64,000 nucleotides of DNA from DOZZ01 sp963792655 (lineage in GTDB: Bacteria; Acidobacteriota; Terriglobia; Bryobacterales; Bryobacteraceae). Each line of letters begins with the position of its first letter. Position 1 is the stretch's first letter. Position numbers and translations under genes: made by a program. Below, one piece after another: positions 17,515-26,482 of this stretch. The stretch spans positions 372,001-436,000 of the forward strand of contig CAWBWU010000003.1 of the NCBI GenBank assembly GCA_963792655.1. The letters run 5' to 3'. A model generated the notes under the pieces. The model was not told the origin of the DNA. It ran no database searches and worked only from the letters and a program-made list of their open reading frames with translations.

Positions 17515-19446
17515 TTGTCACTTCGGGGTTTGCCGGTGAGCCGTATCGAAATCCTCTCCAACACCGCTGGTCCTTCATTGTCCGAAGTTCATGCTTCGGT
17601 CTCTACCCAACACACCTCGTGGTTCAAGCGGCTGCTCGCGTTCTCCGGCCCTGCTTACCTGGTCAGCGTCGGGTATATGGACCCGGGAAACTGGGCGACA
17701 GACCTTGGCGGCGGCGCGCAGTTCGGTTACAAGCTGCTGTGGGTGCTGGTGCTTTCCAATCTGCTGGCCATTCTGCTGCAGACCCTCAGCGCACGACTCG
17801 GCATTGCTGCGGGGCGCGATCTGGCTCAAGCTTGCCGTGAAACTTACTCGCGCTCCATCAACATCGTGCTCTGGGGGCTTTGCGAGATTGCAATTGCGGC
17901 GTGCGATCTGGCGGAAGTGCTCGGGGCCGCAATAGCTTTGAACCTGCTGTTTCATTTGCCGTTGCTTGCGGGCGTCCTGCTGATGGCGACCGACACATTG
18001 CTGCTTTTGTGGCTGCAGCGCTTTGGCATCCGCGTAATGGAAGCGCTGGTCTTGGTTCTGATCGTCACGATCGGCGTGAGCTTTGGGATCGAAGTGTTCC
18101 TGGCCCATCCCGAAGGCGCGGCCATTCTGAACGGACTTATCCCGCGCGTCGACGCCAAGTCGCTCTACCTCGCAATCGCGATCCTGGGCGCGACCGTCAT
18201 GCCGCACAATCTTTACCTGCACTCAGCGCTGGTGCAGACGCGCAGAATCGGGAAAACCGTCGAAGAGAAGCGCGCTGCGTGCCGCTTTAACCTGATCGAT
18301 TCCGCCGTGGCATTGAACGCCGCGCTGCTGGTCAACGCGGCAATTCTGATCGTTTCGGCAGCGGTGTTCTTCCGCCACGGAAAGCTCGTAACAGAGATTC
18401 AACAGGCGCATGAGCTGCTCTCGCCGTTGATGGGCACTGCCGCGGCGAGCCTGGTATTTGCTATCGCTCTCCTGTGCTCGGGGCAGTCATCGACGCTGAC
18501 CGGAACCATGGCGGGCCAGATCGTAATGGAAGGCTTTCTTGACCTGCGGGTGCGGCCCTGGATGCGGCGGCTCGCGACGCGCATGATGGCCGTCGTGCCC
18601 GCTGCGCTCGTAATCGCCATCTCGGGCCCGCAGGCAACCTATCAGTTGATCATCCTGAGCCAGGTGGTCTTGAGCGCCCAACTTCCGTTCGCCGTGATCC
18701 CGTTAATTCATTTCACGAGCGACCCGGCGCGCATGGGTGAGTTTGCCAGCAAATGGTGGCTGCAATCGCTCGCGTGGCTGGCGGCGGCGTTCATTGTTGT
18801 GCTGAACGCGTGGTTGCTGGTGCAATCACTGCAGGAGTTAACCCGGTCGTCAGCAAGCTACACGCGCTGGATCTGGATTATCGCCGCGCCTGTTTCAGGC
18901 GCGCTCATCCTGCTGCTGGTGTGGATCACCGTGCAGCCGCTGTTCCGCAAAGGCCAACTGCGCCGTGGCGCCGCACTCGCCGCCCGCAATGCAGTACTGC
19001 CGCTGCTGCCTGCCCCTGTCTACCGGCGCATCCTGGTCACGCTCGATCACTCGGACAAAGACTTACTTGCCGTCTCGCATGCCGCCGCGCTCGCGAAGGG
19101 CCATAACGCCGCGTTATTCGTGTTCCATGTTGAGGAGGGCGTGACGAGCCAGGTCTATGGACAGCTCTCGTCCACTGCCGAGGTCGAATCGGGCCAGGAC
19201 TATCTCGATTCGATGGTGGCGCGCCTGCACGATCACCACATCACTGTCGAAACCGCAGTTCGCCATTCTTCGAACCCCTCCCGCGAGATCATCCGTTATG
19301 CCCGCGAGATTCAGCCCGACCTGCTGGTGATGAGTGCCCACGGGCATCGCACCTGGAAAGACCTGATTTTCGGCAACACGATCGATCCCGTGCGGCATCA
19401 GTTGAACATCCCGGTGCTCGTGGTGCGCGAGCCGAGCGCGACATAA
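17515..19446 (+). CDS. Nramp-family divalent metal transporter fused to a C-terminal UspA domain
   Basis: A 643-residue fusion. Residues about 40-450 are an Nramp (MntH-like) transporter with about 11 membrane segments; the metal-site motifs are DPGNWATD in TM1 and MPHNLYLHS in TM6, both intact, so Mn2+/Fe2+ uptake is expected. Residues about 495-643 form a universal-stress-protein domain (RILVTLDHSDKD ... LVMSAHGHRTWKD, IPVLVVRE). The AHGHRTWKDLIFGNT stretch sits where UspA proteins bind nucleotide (GxxGxxx9GS/T) but is altered, so ATP binding is unsure. TTG at 17515 is the outermost start; GTG at 17536 is an alternative. Confidence 0.9.
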   Translation: MSLRGLPVSRIEILSNTAGPSLSEVHASVSTQHTSWFKRLLAFSGPAYLVSVGYMDPGNWATDLGGGAQFGYKLLWVLVLSNLLAILLQTLSARLGIAAGRDLAQACRETYSRSINIVLWGLCEIAIAACDLAEVLGAAIALNLLFHLPLLAGVLLMATDTLLLLWLQRFGIRVMEALVLVLIVTIGVSFGIEVFLAHPEGAAILNGLIPRVDAKSLYLAIAILGATVMPHNLYLHSALVQTRRIGKTVEEKRAACRFNLIDSAVALNAALLVNAAILIVSAAVFFRHGKLVTEIQQAHELLSPLMGTAAASLVFAIALLCSGQSSTLTGTMAGQIVMEGFLDLRVRPWMRRLATRMMAVVPAALVIAISGPQATYQLIILSQVVLSAQLPFAVIPLIHFTSDPARMGEFASKWWLQSLAWLAAAFIVVLNAWLLVQSLQELTRSSASYTRWIWIIAAPVSGALILLLVWITVQPLFRKGQLRRGAALAARNAVLPLLPAPVYRRILVTLDHSDKDLLAVSHAAALAKGHNAALFVFHVEEGVTSQVYGQLSSTAEVESGQDYLDSMVARLHDHHITVETAVRHSSNPSREIIRYAREIQPDLLVMSAHGHRTWKDLIFGNTIDPVRHQLNIPVLVVREPSAT

Positions 19447-19568
19447 GTGCGCTGCCAGGATGCCCCAGTGTGGGTCAACGTGACTCAGCCGCGATCGTCG
19501 CTGCTAAGCTAAGTCCCGTACCTACAGCGTGATGAGCAGGAGCGCAAAATGCTCCACATTAGCTACCC

Positions 19569-20102
19569 ATGGCACGCCTGATCGCCTGTTTCGCGCTTCT
19601 TGTGGGTTGCGCGGCTGCGGTGACACTGCAACAACTTTCGCCGGACGATCTGATTAATCAGTCGACCGCCATTGTCCGCGGCCGTGTTGCCGGTTCTTAT
19701 GTGGCGTTGACTGCGGGCGAGCTCTACACGCACTACCGCGTGCAGGTGAGCACTCGGTTGAAGGGCACGGCGCTCGACGTTACCGAAGTGGTTTTCCCGG
19801 GCGGCACGCTGGGCAATATGCGCCAGACAATTCCTGGCATGCCCCGCTTACAGGAAGGGCGAGAGTATGTGCTGTATCTCTGGACCAGCAAAACTTCCGG
19901 CCTGACGTTCGTTACTGGTTTCCAGCAGGGCATCTTCAACGTCGCCACCGACCCGGATGGCACGGCTGTGCTGCAGCGCGCCGCGATGTCCGAGATGATG
20001 CTTGACGCGCACGGCAAGCCGGTGAGCGATGTTTCGACACGCGTGCGGCTGCAGGACATGATGAACCGCGTTGCGGCGCTGACGCACGGAGCGGGACGGT
20101 AA
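19569..20102 (+). CDS. Secreted protein of unknown function, partner of the downstream matrixin protease
   Basis: A 177-residue protein with a signal peptide (MARLIACFALLVGCAAAVT). The mature part is beta-rich with IVRGRVAGSYVAL, VQVSTRLKGTALDVTEVVFPGG and GREYVLYLWTSKTSGLTFVTGFQQG. No family was recognised. Its stop is one base before the start of the matrixin-like gene, so the two are co-translated and may act together, perhaps as inhibitor or chaperone of the protease; that role is a guess. Confidence 0.65.
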   Translation: MARLIACFALLVGCAAAVTLQQLSPDDLINQSTAIVRGRVAGSYVALTAGELYTHYRVQVSTRLKGTALDVTEVVFPGGTLGNMRQTIPGMPRLQEGREYVLYLWTSKTSGLTFVTGFQQGIFNVATDPDGTAVLQRAAMSEMMLDAHGKPVSDVSTRVRLQDMMNRVAALTHGAGR

Positions 20103-20103
20103 C

Positions 20104-22590
20104 ATGCGCATCCCTGCAAAAGCATTTCTGCTGGGCGCTGCTGCGGCGCTGAACATCTTCGGCTACGCGCACTTCCTGCACTATACGCAAGCCAACGCGC
20201 CGTTCGGCGTCGCGCCGGAAAAGTTCGATCTCAAGTCGCTTCCCAATCAGACAGTCACGTTTCTGGTGAGCGATTCCGGACCGGACACTTACACCGCGAT
20301 TGATGGGTTTGTGTCGGTACAGTCGCAGGTCCGGCAGGCTGCGCAGGCATGGAACGCAGTCGGCGCGTCGGCGTTGCGCGTCGCGTTTGGCGGCCAGTTT
20401 ACTCCGGATACGCCACAGAACTCGCCCGGCGGCCAGGTTGTGTTTGAAGATCTGCCTCCAGGCATCCTGGGCTACGGCGGGCCGGTCTCAACCGGGGCTC
20501 TCAACACTTCCGGCGAGGGCGCCTTCTTCCCGATCTCGCTCGCCAAGATGCATCTGTCGCGCAACCTGGCGAAACAGCCGGGCCCAAGCTACACCGACGG
20601 CTTTTTCCTGGTGACGGTGCACGAGATGGGACACGCGCTCGGGCTGCAGCATACCTTCACGTCCAGCGTGATGTCGACCGTAGCGACCCGCGCGACGTCG
20701 ATCTCGCATCCGATCGATGCCGACGATGTCGCTGGTCTGGCTCTGCTGTACCCGGTGAAAAGCTTTGCTGCTGCCACTGGCCGTATTCGCGGGCAGGTGA
20801 ATTTCGCAGGAGGCGGCGGAGTGCACATGGCCTCAGTGGTTGCGATTCGCAGCGGAGCACCGGCCGTAAGTGCGTTGACGCTGCCGGACGGCACCTTCGA
20901 GATCACAGGTGTCACGCCGGGCCAGTACTTCGTTTATGCGCACGCCTTGCCTCCTACGGCAGACATGGTCAATCCACATGACGCCGATGGCAACGAAGTG
21001 CCGCCCAGCGCGTCTTTCGGCACTGTCATCTATCCCGGCGCGCGCGATTTTCTGAATGCAACAGCAGTGCCCGTACAAGCCGGTAAAGTCACGAGCGGGA
21101 TCGGCTTTACAGTACAGCCGAAAGCATCAGTAAGCCTGTATGGGGTGTCTGTCTACAGTTTCTTCGGTACGAACCCCGTGCATCCGGGCGATTTCAACGC
21201 GACGAAGACGCGCGGCACTGTTGTCGCGTCAGGTGTTGGCTTGGGCAATAACGGCAATACGCGTCCGGGGCTCGGCGTGCAGTTGATGGGAGGCTCGGCG
21301 AGTGTAAATGGCGTGCGGCCTTATCAATCGTCCGGCTACACGTACCTTGCACTTGATCTGCAATCGAATCCCGCCGCCGCTACTGGTCCGCAGCATCTGA
21401 TTTTTACATCGCCCGACGAGTTGTATGTGCTGCCATCGGCGATCAACCTGGTCAAGAGCGATGCGCCTGCAATCAGCGCGATTAACCCGAACGGAGACGG
21501 CACGATTACGCTCAATGCAAGCGGCCTCGCACCGGATAGCACCGTTTATTTCGATGGCCTGCCAGCCAAAGTAAATTCCGTCGACGTAAAGGCCGGCGCG
21601 AGTGTCGTAACGCCTCCAGCCGGCAGCACCGGGCAGACCGCAGTCGTGACGATCGCCAACAACGATGGCCAGAACTCTTCGTTCGTACAGTCTGCTTCGC
21701 CCGTTACTTACAGTTATCCGCAAGTCGCCACACCCAGCTTCACCATTTCGCCCACGAGCGTGCCCGCCGGAAGCGAAACCGCCATCGAGATCGACGGAAC
21801 CAATACTCACTTTGCTCCGGGCGACTCGCTGGCGGGCTGGGGGACGAGCGACGTATTCGTGCGCCAGGTCTTCGTACTGAGTCCCACGCGCATGCTGGTC
21901 AACATTGCGGTGCCCGCGTCAGCTGCGCAGGTATCCTCTGAAATGACCGTGATGACCGGCATGGAAGAAGCGGTGCAACCCGGCGCCTTCACGATTCTCG
22001 CGACAGTTGCGACGAAGCCGGTGCCCTACCCTGCACTGTTCAATGCGATCCCGGGGCAGAGTGGGACTTATCCTGGCGCGATCGTAACTCTGTACGGTTC
22101 GAATTTGCAGGCAGGCAAATCTCCCGCCAGGATCACGTTCGATGGGCAGGCCGCAAGAATTCTCTACTCGTCTGCAAGCCAGATCAACCTGGTAGTGCCG
22201 GTGTCGCTGAAGCCGGGGCCCTCGCTCATGGTCGTCGATAACGGAGTCGACGCGAATACACCGGTTGCCATCAACATCGATCCCGCACAAGCTGTGATCA
22301 CTTCGGTCAATTCATCCGGTACCGTGCGCACCGGCTCGAGCATCGAAGTTGTGCTTACCGGATTCGCAACGGAGGGCGACGCCGTCGCGCTCTCACGCGT
22401 TCGCATCAGCATCGGCGGCGTGGATGCCTCGCCAGCTTCGGTCACCTCTGACGATCAGGGCTTCCATGTGCAGTTCGCCGTGCCCGCCGGCGTGAGCGCA
22501 GGTGACCAGCCGCTGATTGTTTACCTGGATGGACGCAGCAGCACCCAGGCGACAGTCACAATCGCGGCGGACAGCAATTCACAATCCTGA
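20104..22590 (+). CDS. Secreted matrixin-type zinc metalloprotease with TIGR03437-like C-terminal region
   Basis: An 828-residue exported protein. After a signal segment (1-18) comes a metzincin domain (about 40-220) with HEMGHALGLQH, the full three-histidine zinc site and catalytic Glu, and a Met-turn SSVMSTV. A carboxypeptidase-regulatory-like domain follows (about 225-290, TGRIRGQVNFAGG...FEITGVTPGQYFVYA), then repeated Ig-like/IPT domains ending in a TIGR03437-type module (NAIPGQSGTYPGAIVTLYGSNLQ ... ILYSSASQINLVVP). It overlaps the convergent response-regulator gene by 12 bases. Confidence 0.88.
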   Translation: MRIPAKAFLLGAAAALNIFGYAHFLHYTQANAPFGVAPEKFDLKSLPNQTVTFLVSDSGPDTYTAIDGFVSVQSQVRQAAQAWNAVGASALRVAFGGQFTPDTPQNSPGGQVVFEDLPPGILGYGGPVSTGALNTSGEGAFFPISLAKMHLSRNLAKQPGPSYTDGFFLVTVHEMGHALGLQHTFTSSVMSTVATRATSISHPIDADDVAGLALLYPVKSFAAATGRIRGQVNFAGGGGVHMASVVAIRSGAPAVSALTLPDGTFEITGVTPGQYFVYAHALPPTADMVNPHDADGNEVPPSASFGTVIYPGARDFLNATAVPVQAGKVTSGIGFTVQPKASVSLYGVSVYSFFGTNPVHPGDFNATKTRGTVVASGVGLGNNGNTRPGLGVQLMGGSASVNGVRPYQSSGYTYLALDLQSNPAAATGPQHLIFTSPDELYVLPSAINLVKSDAPAISAINPNGDGTITLNASGLAPDSTVYFDGLPAKVNSVDVKAGASVVTPPAGSTGQTAVVTIANNDGQNSSFVQSASPVTYSYPQVATPSFTISPTSVPAGSETAIEIDGTNTHFAPGDSLAGWGTSDVFVRQVFVLSPTRMLVNIAVPASAAQVSSEMTVMTGMEEAVQPGAFTILATVATKPVPYPALFNAIPGQSGTYPGAIVTLYGSNLQAGKSPARITFDGQAARILYSSASQINLVVPVSLKPGPSLMVVDNGVDANTPVAINIDPAQAVITSVNSSGTVRTGSSIEVVLTGFATEGDAVALSRVRISIGGVDASPASVTSDDQGFHVQFAVPAGVSAGDQPLIVYLDGRSSTQATVTIAADSNSQS

Positions 22591-23310
22591 CTTCTCGGGG
22601 AACACAAATCGATAGCCCATTCCGCGCACCGTCTGTAAATACTGAGGCTGCGCGGGATCATCTTCGAGGTAACGCCGCAAGCGCACAATAAAATTGTCGA
22701 TCGCGCGAGTGTCATTGTCTTCGTGCACACCCCACACATTTTCCAGGAGTGCTTTGCGCGAAACGGCCTTGCCCTGGTGATCGATCAAGTAGCGCAACAG
22801 GCGCGCCTCCATCACGGTCAGGGGCACCGTCTTGCCGTCGCGCTCAATCTGCATCGCTTCGAAGTCGATGGACGCGGACCCAAAGTTGTATACGACCGGT
22901 GAAGCTTGCGGTTCCAACTCCTGCCGCACCCAGCGCGTGCGTCGCAACAATCCCTGGATGCGCGCGAGCAGCACCGACAAGTCGAAAGGCTTAGCCAGAT
23001 AATCGTCAGCGCCTGCCGATAATCCGTTCACAACGTCTGAAGGATGGCTGCGGGCCGTCAGCATCAACACCGGCATGAGTTTGCGTTCCGCGCGCAACTG
23101 CGTCACTACCTCGAAGCCGCTGATGCCCGGCAACATGACATCGAGCACCACGAGATCGAACTCACCGCCCGTGGTCTCGGACAGACGGACCAACGCCGCT
23201 TCGCCGGTCTCGGCAATTTCGGCGACGTAACCTTCAGCATCGAGGTTGAACTTCAAGCCGTCGGCGAGAGATTGTTCGTCTTCTACGATCAGGATGCGCT
23301 TCGATTCCAT
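22579..23310 (-). CDS. OmpR/PhoB-family response regulator
   Basis: A 243-residue regulator. The receiver domain (1-120) has the acidic pair EDE, the phospho-acceptor in LVVLDVMLPG, Thr in MLTAR and Lys in LAKPF. The C-terminal winged helix (about 140-238) has LTVMEARLLRYL and RAIDNFIVRLRRYLEDD. The ATG at 23310 is chosen because everything upstream is antisense-like sequence inside the kinase gene; it lies one base after the kinase stop. It is co-transcribed with that kinase and should act as its partner. Confidence 0.95.
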   Translation of the reverse strand: MESKRILIVEDEQSLADGLKFNLDAEGYVAEIAETGEAALVRLSETTGGEFDLVVLDVMLPGISGFEVVTQLRAERKLMPVLMLTARSHPSDVVNGLSAGADDYLAKPFDLSVLLARIQGLLRRTRWVRQELEPQASPVVYNFGSASIDFEAMQIERDGKTVPLTVMEARLLRYLIDHQGKAVSRKALLENVWGVHEDNDTRAIDNFIVRLRRYLEDDPAQPQYLQTVRGMGYRFVFPEKSGL

Positions 23311-23311
23311 G

Positions 23312-24214
23312 TCAGACTGCCGGCGCCGCCGGTAGCTCCAGAGTGAAGCGGCTGCCCCGCCCTGTGCCATCGCTTTCGGCCCACACCCGGCCGCCGTGCC
23401 GCCGTGCAATCGATTTGACGATGAAGAGCCCGAGCCCGGTGCCCTTGACCCTGAGCGTGATCGACCCTGGCACACGGTAGAAGCGCTTGAAGATGCGCTT
23501 CAGCTCTGGCGGCGAGATGCCGATGCCCTGATCGGCAACCGTCACAGCGAAGCGGCCCTGTTCCGCGCGCTGCACCGAGACAACAACATGCAGACGGTCA
23601 TGCGAGTACTTGATGGCGTTATCGATCAAGTTCGTCAAAGCGGACTTCAACTCTTCGGGATCGCCCATCACCTGCGCATGCGCCTCCTGCAGATCGTCCT
23701 GGAACTCGACAATCTGCGGCTGCACATGGTGACGCTCGCGCGCAACCTCAACACATTCGCGTACCAGGTCGGTGAGAGTAATTGCCGCCCAGTTAGTAGG
23801 GCGGCGCAGTCGAGCCGTACGTCCGGCGCGCAGCACCTGTTCGACGGTGTAGAGCAGGCGGTCCGTATCGCGCAACATCACGCCATAGAACTCGTGACGT
23901 TTGACTTCTTCCATCGGACGGCTTTGCAGTGTTTCCAGATACAGGCGGATTGACGCAATCGGTGTCTTCAACTCATGCGTGACTGCATTAATAAATGCGT
24001 CGTGCTGTTCACTGCGCCGGATTTCGCGCACCAGGAAGATTGTGTTCAACACAATCCCGCTGATGACCACCGCAAAGAGCAGCACGCCCAGTACGAGCTT
24101 CACGCCCATCTGCCAGTTGAGCAGAATCCATCCGACGTTCAGCGTCACTGCGCCGATAACGCAGAGGACGCCCAATACGGAGAAGATCACCTTCGATCTG
24201 CGGCCGCCGGTCAT
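23312..24214 (-). CDS. Membrane sensor histidine kinase
   Basis: A 300-residue kinase with two adjacent membrane segments (about 9-32 and 37-60) and almost no extracellular loop, so it probably senses the membrane or an internal signal. HisKA carries NAVTHELKTPIASI, the ATPase domain NLIDNAIKYS (N box), VADQGIGIS (G1) and GTGLGLFIVKSI (G2). All catalytic motifs are intact. It is the first gene of a two-gene operon with the OmpR-type regulator, one base apart. Confidence 0.93.
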   Translation of the reverse strand: MTGGRRSKVIFSVLGVLCVIGAVTLNVGWILLNWQMGVKLVLGVLLFAVVISGIVLNTIFLVREIRRSEQHDAFINAVTHELKTPIASIRLYLETLQSRPMEEVKRHEFYGVMLRDTDRLLYTVEQVLRAGRTARLRRPTNWAAITLTDLVRECVEVARERHHVQPQIVEFQDDLQEAHAQVMGDPEELKSALTNLIDNAIKYSHDRLHVVVSVQRAEQGRFAVTVADQGIGISPPELKRIFKRFYRVPGSITLRVKGTGLGLFIVKSIARRHGGRVWAESDGTGRGSRFTLELPAAPAV

Positions 24215-24223
24215 GCCCCTAGA

Positions 24224-24616
24224 TTACTTCTTCACTCCGAGTGCATCGACCAGCCGGTCGTAAGTGAACCAGTCCACGCCAAGCTCGGCCGCGAGCAGCC
24301 GCTCGACATTGGTGGCAAAAAAGTGTTCACGGCGATAGGGCGCGTCGGGTGCGTCGCCGGGCTCCCCGAACGCGCCGCCCTGTTCGCGAGCCTGCTCAAA
24401 CGCGATATCGAAGGAGCTGATGTGGTCTTCGGCAATTCCGCGGTGTCTGGTCAGCAGCATCTCGATCAGTTCATGAACGGCGACCAGGGCTTCATAACGC
24501 CAGTCAGGCATTTCCGACACGCGGACCTGATCGACGCCGTTCTCATCCAGCCAGTAATCGCCGACCGTTGGGTAGCGCTGCGTTTCATGCGGGATGCTTT
24601 GAATCTCGATCTTCAT
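24224..24616 (-). CDS. Small phage-like protein with a HELIE motif
   Basis: A 130-residue soluble protein. It contains WRYEALVAVHELIEMLL (about 39-55), a buried-looking helix with His-Glu-x-x-Glu, then GEPGDAPDAPYRREHFFAT and a C-terminal helix. I recall similar small proteins from phage genomes but cannot confirm it here. HELIE lacks the second His of HExxH zinc proteases; metal binding is possible but unproven. It follows the PurD-like gene by four bases, so the two form one unit. Function unknown. Confidence 0.6.
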   Translation of the reverse strand: MKIEIQSIPHETQRYPTVGDYWLDENGVDQVRVSEMPDWRYEALVAVHELIEMLLTRHRGIAEDHISSFDIAFEQAREQGGAFGEPGDAPDAPYRREHFFATNVERLLAAELGVDWFTYDRLVDALGVKK

Positions 24617-24620
24617 ACAA

Positions 24621-25919
24621 CTAGATGTAACCCATGGCTTTCAGTGCTTCATAGCGGCGAATCGGCGACGAAGGAAAGTCGGTGCGATCGCCGTCAGTAC
24701 GAAAGCTGCGATAAGGAAACTTCACTTCAGCGGCCTTCTTGACCACGCTCTCCCAGGCGGTCGGGATCGTATAGCCGTAAGCGTTCACGATCAGGATGGC
24801 GGCCTCCAAGTCATACCCGGCGATCAGATACTGATCGTTCTTGCGGTACACATCCCAGAAGTAGAGATCTTGCTCAACGCGCGCGGGAAATTGCACCGCC
24901 TGCCCAAAGCCGCTGTTACGGCGGCTATACATCGTAAGCGCCGCGCCAAAGCCCCCCGAGAAGTCAGGCCGGAACTTGCCGTCGATAAAGTCGGCCAGCA
25001 CTTTCCCGAGCGGCTGGCGCGACAGGTTGAAGAGCAAGTTCGGATGAGCGTTGTAGCCGAAGCGTTCGCACTTCTCGAAAAACCAGACACCATCCCGCGC
25101 GGCGATGAAGTTGGCATCGGCAAAGCCTGTATACTTCCTCTTCTTGTATGCGGGCGCGAGCTTGCCGACCGATTCCTGTACCGCTTTCGAATCCAGTGGG
25201 ATCGTGAAAGTGAAGTCCATCGCACAGCCCACGAGTTCCCCCAGATCACCCGTCGCGCGGCGTTTGCACTCGAGCCCCATAAAAGCAAAAACCGGGTCGC
25301 CATCGCAGAACCACACCTCGACGTTCGTCTCGACGCCGTCTTTGCGCTCTTGCAAGATGAAGCTGCACTCACTGTCGAGCGCGGCGAGGTGCGCACGCAG
25401 TTCTACATTCGCTTCGTGCGGATCTTCCGACTCCGGCAGAAAGGTTTGGAAGTTGGCGCCTTCGTCCGGCTTATAGACATAAGCTGTGCCGCTGTTCTTT
25501 TCGCAGAAGCGAATCGCATCCGCGCGGCTGTCGAAGCTATGGGAAGGCGGCGCTTCGAGGCCGAAGCTGGAGGTGAAGTCCATGCAGGCCTGGCGCTCAT
25601 GCTCCATGCTGTTGGCGAATTGGCCGCCGCCCATCACGCGAAAACCTTCGGCGCGCAGCGTTTCGTTCTCGTCCACGCTGTGGTTGAAGTCCCAGATCCA
25701 GTAGTGCTCACGCAATTGTTCGCGGCGAGCCATCAGGTCGGCAAGTGACGTGCGCGTGACGATGCCTTCGCCCACTCGCTCGAAAGCGGCTCGCGTTTCC
25801 GCGTTCGACATCTCTTCGGGATCGGGGTTGGTCGCCATGATGACTTCGTGACCTTCCCACTGCAGTTTCATCGCGAAGCCTAGCCCCGCGAAGTCTTTGG
25901 TCGCAATAATGAAGTTCAT
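24621..25919 (-). CDS. PurD-like (GAR synthetase-like) ATP-grasp protein, divergent
   Basis: A 432-residue protein starting MNFIIATKDFAGLGFAMKL, a glycine-rich opening like that of PurD. The ATP-grasp core includes AYVYKPDEGAN, CSFILQERKDGVETNVEVWF and KYTGFADANFIAARDGVWFFE followed by CERFGYNAHPNLLFNL, the region that in PurD carries Mg ligands and substrate contacts. It is too divergent to be the housekeeping PurD and pairs with a small phage-like gene, so an amide- or peptide-ligase activity on another substrate is a real alternative. The ATG at 25919 is preferred over 25934. Confidence 0.7.
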   Translation of the reverse strand: MNFIIATKDFAGLGFAMKLQWEGHEVIMATNPDPEEMSNAETRAAFERVGEGIVTRTSLADLMARREQLREHYWIWDFNHSVDENETLRAEGFRVMGGGQFANSMEHERQACMDFTSSFGLEAPPSHSFDSRADAIRFCEKNSGTAYVYKPDEGANFQTFLPESEDPHEANVELRAHLAALDSECSFILQERKDGVETNVEVWFCDGDPVFAFMGLECKRRATGDLGELVGCAMDFTFTIPLDSKAVQESVGKLAPAYKKRKYTGFADANFIAARDGVWFFEKCERFGYNAHPNLLFNLSRQPLGKVLADFIDGKFRPDFSGGFGAALTMYSRRNSGFGQAVQFPARVEQDLYFWDVYRKNDQYLIAGYDLEAAILIVNAYGYTIPTAWESVVKKAAEVKFPYRSFRTDGDRTDFPSSPIRRYEALKAMGYI

Positions 25920-26029
25920 CGGCGCTACGAACAATGCAATTGCGCTGCCGTTAAAACGCGGGCGCGTTGTTCACACCTGAGGCTAGCCGGGCGTCTTACT
26001 CGCAGAAGCCAGCCAAAAGGAGGCCCTTC

Positions 26030-26482
26030 ATGATCGCAAAACAATTCTTCGCAGTACTTGCCTTCGCCGTCGCGACTGCACCGGCAGTGTTCGGCGGCAG
26101 GATGATGATCCAGTTTTCCAGCGCCGATAGTTCCGTTGCGCGAGCTGAGAGTGTAGCGCTCGCATTTCGCAGCGTGGGTTGCCATGATCCAGCGGGCGTC
26201 GCGTACTCGGCGACGGCTGAAGGTATGGTTGCAGGAAAGCGCGAGTCGGTGGCCCTGTCGGTGAAGCCGGTGGATGCTTCGGGAGCATTCGTAATCAAGC
26301 GTGAGTGGCCGGCGAAGGGCCAGTGGGTGGTTGTCGTCAACGCAACCGAAGGGGACATGCAATGGTCCGCGGTGGTGAGACCTGAGGATCCCCTGGCAGC
26401 CAAGCACTTTCTGCGGCCGGCTACGGCAAGCGATGCCGAAACCGTTTTACACGCGACTGGTGAAACACTAAGTAGCAAGTGA
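26030..26482 (+). CDS. Small secreted protein, first gene of an ECF-sigma operon
   Basis: A 150-residue protein with a signal peptide (MIAKQFFAVLAFAVATAPAVFG) and a beta-rich body; no family recognised. A strong ribosome site (AAAAGGAGG at 26015-26023) sets the ATG at 26030. Its last four bases overlap the GTG start of the sigma-factor gene, so expression is coupled. It may be the secreted product or sensor of the system; that is inference from position. Confidence 0.7.
   Translation: MIAKQFFAVLAFAVATAPAVFGGRMMIQFSSADSSVARAESVALAFRSVGCHDPAGVAYSATAEGMVAGKRESVALSVKPVDASGAFVIKREWPAKGQWVVVVNATEGDMQWSAVVRPEDPLAAKHFLRPATASDAETVLHATGETLSSK

Noticed and set aside
24224..25919. Prophage
   Set aside because: Only two phage-like genes, no integrase, capsid, portal or terminase nearby.
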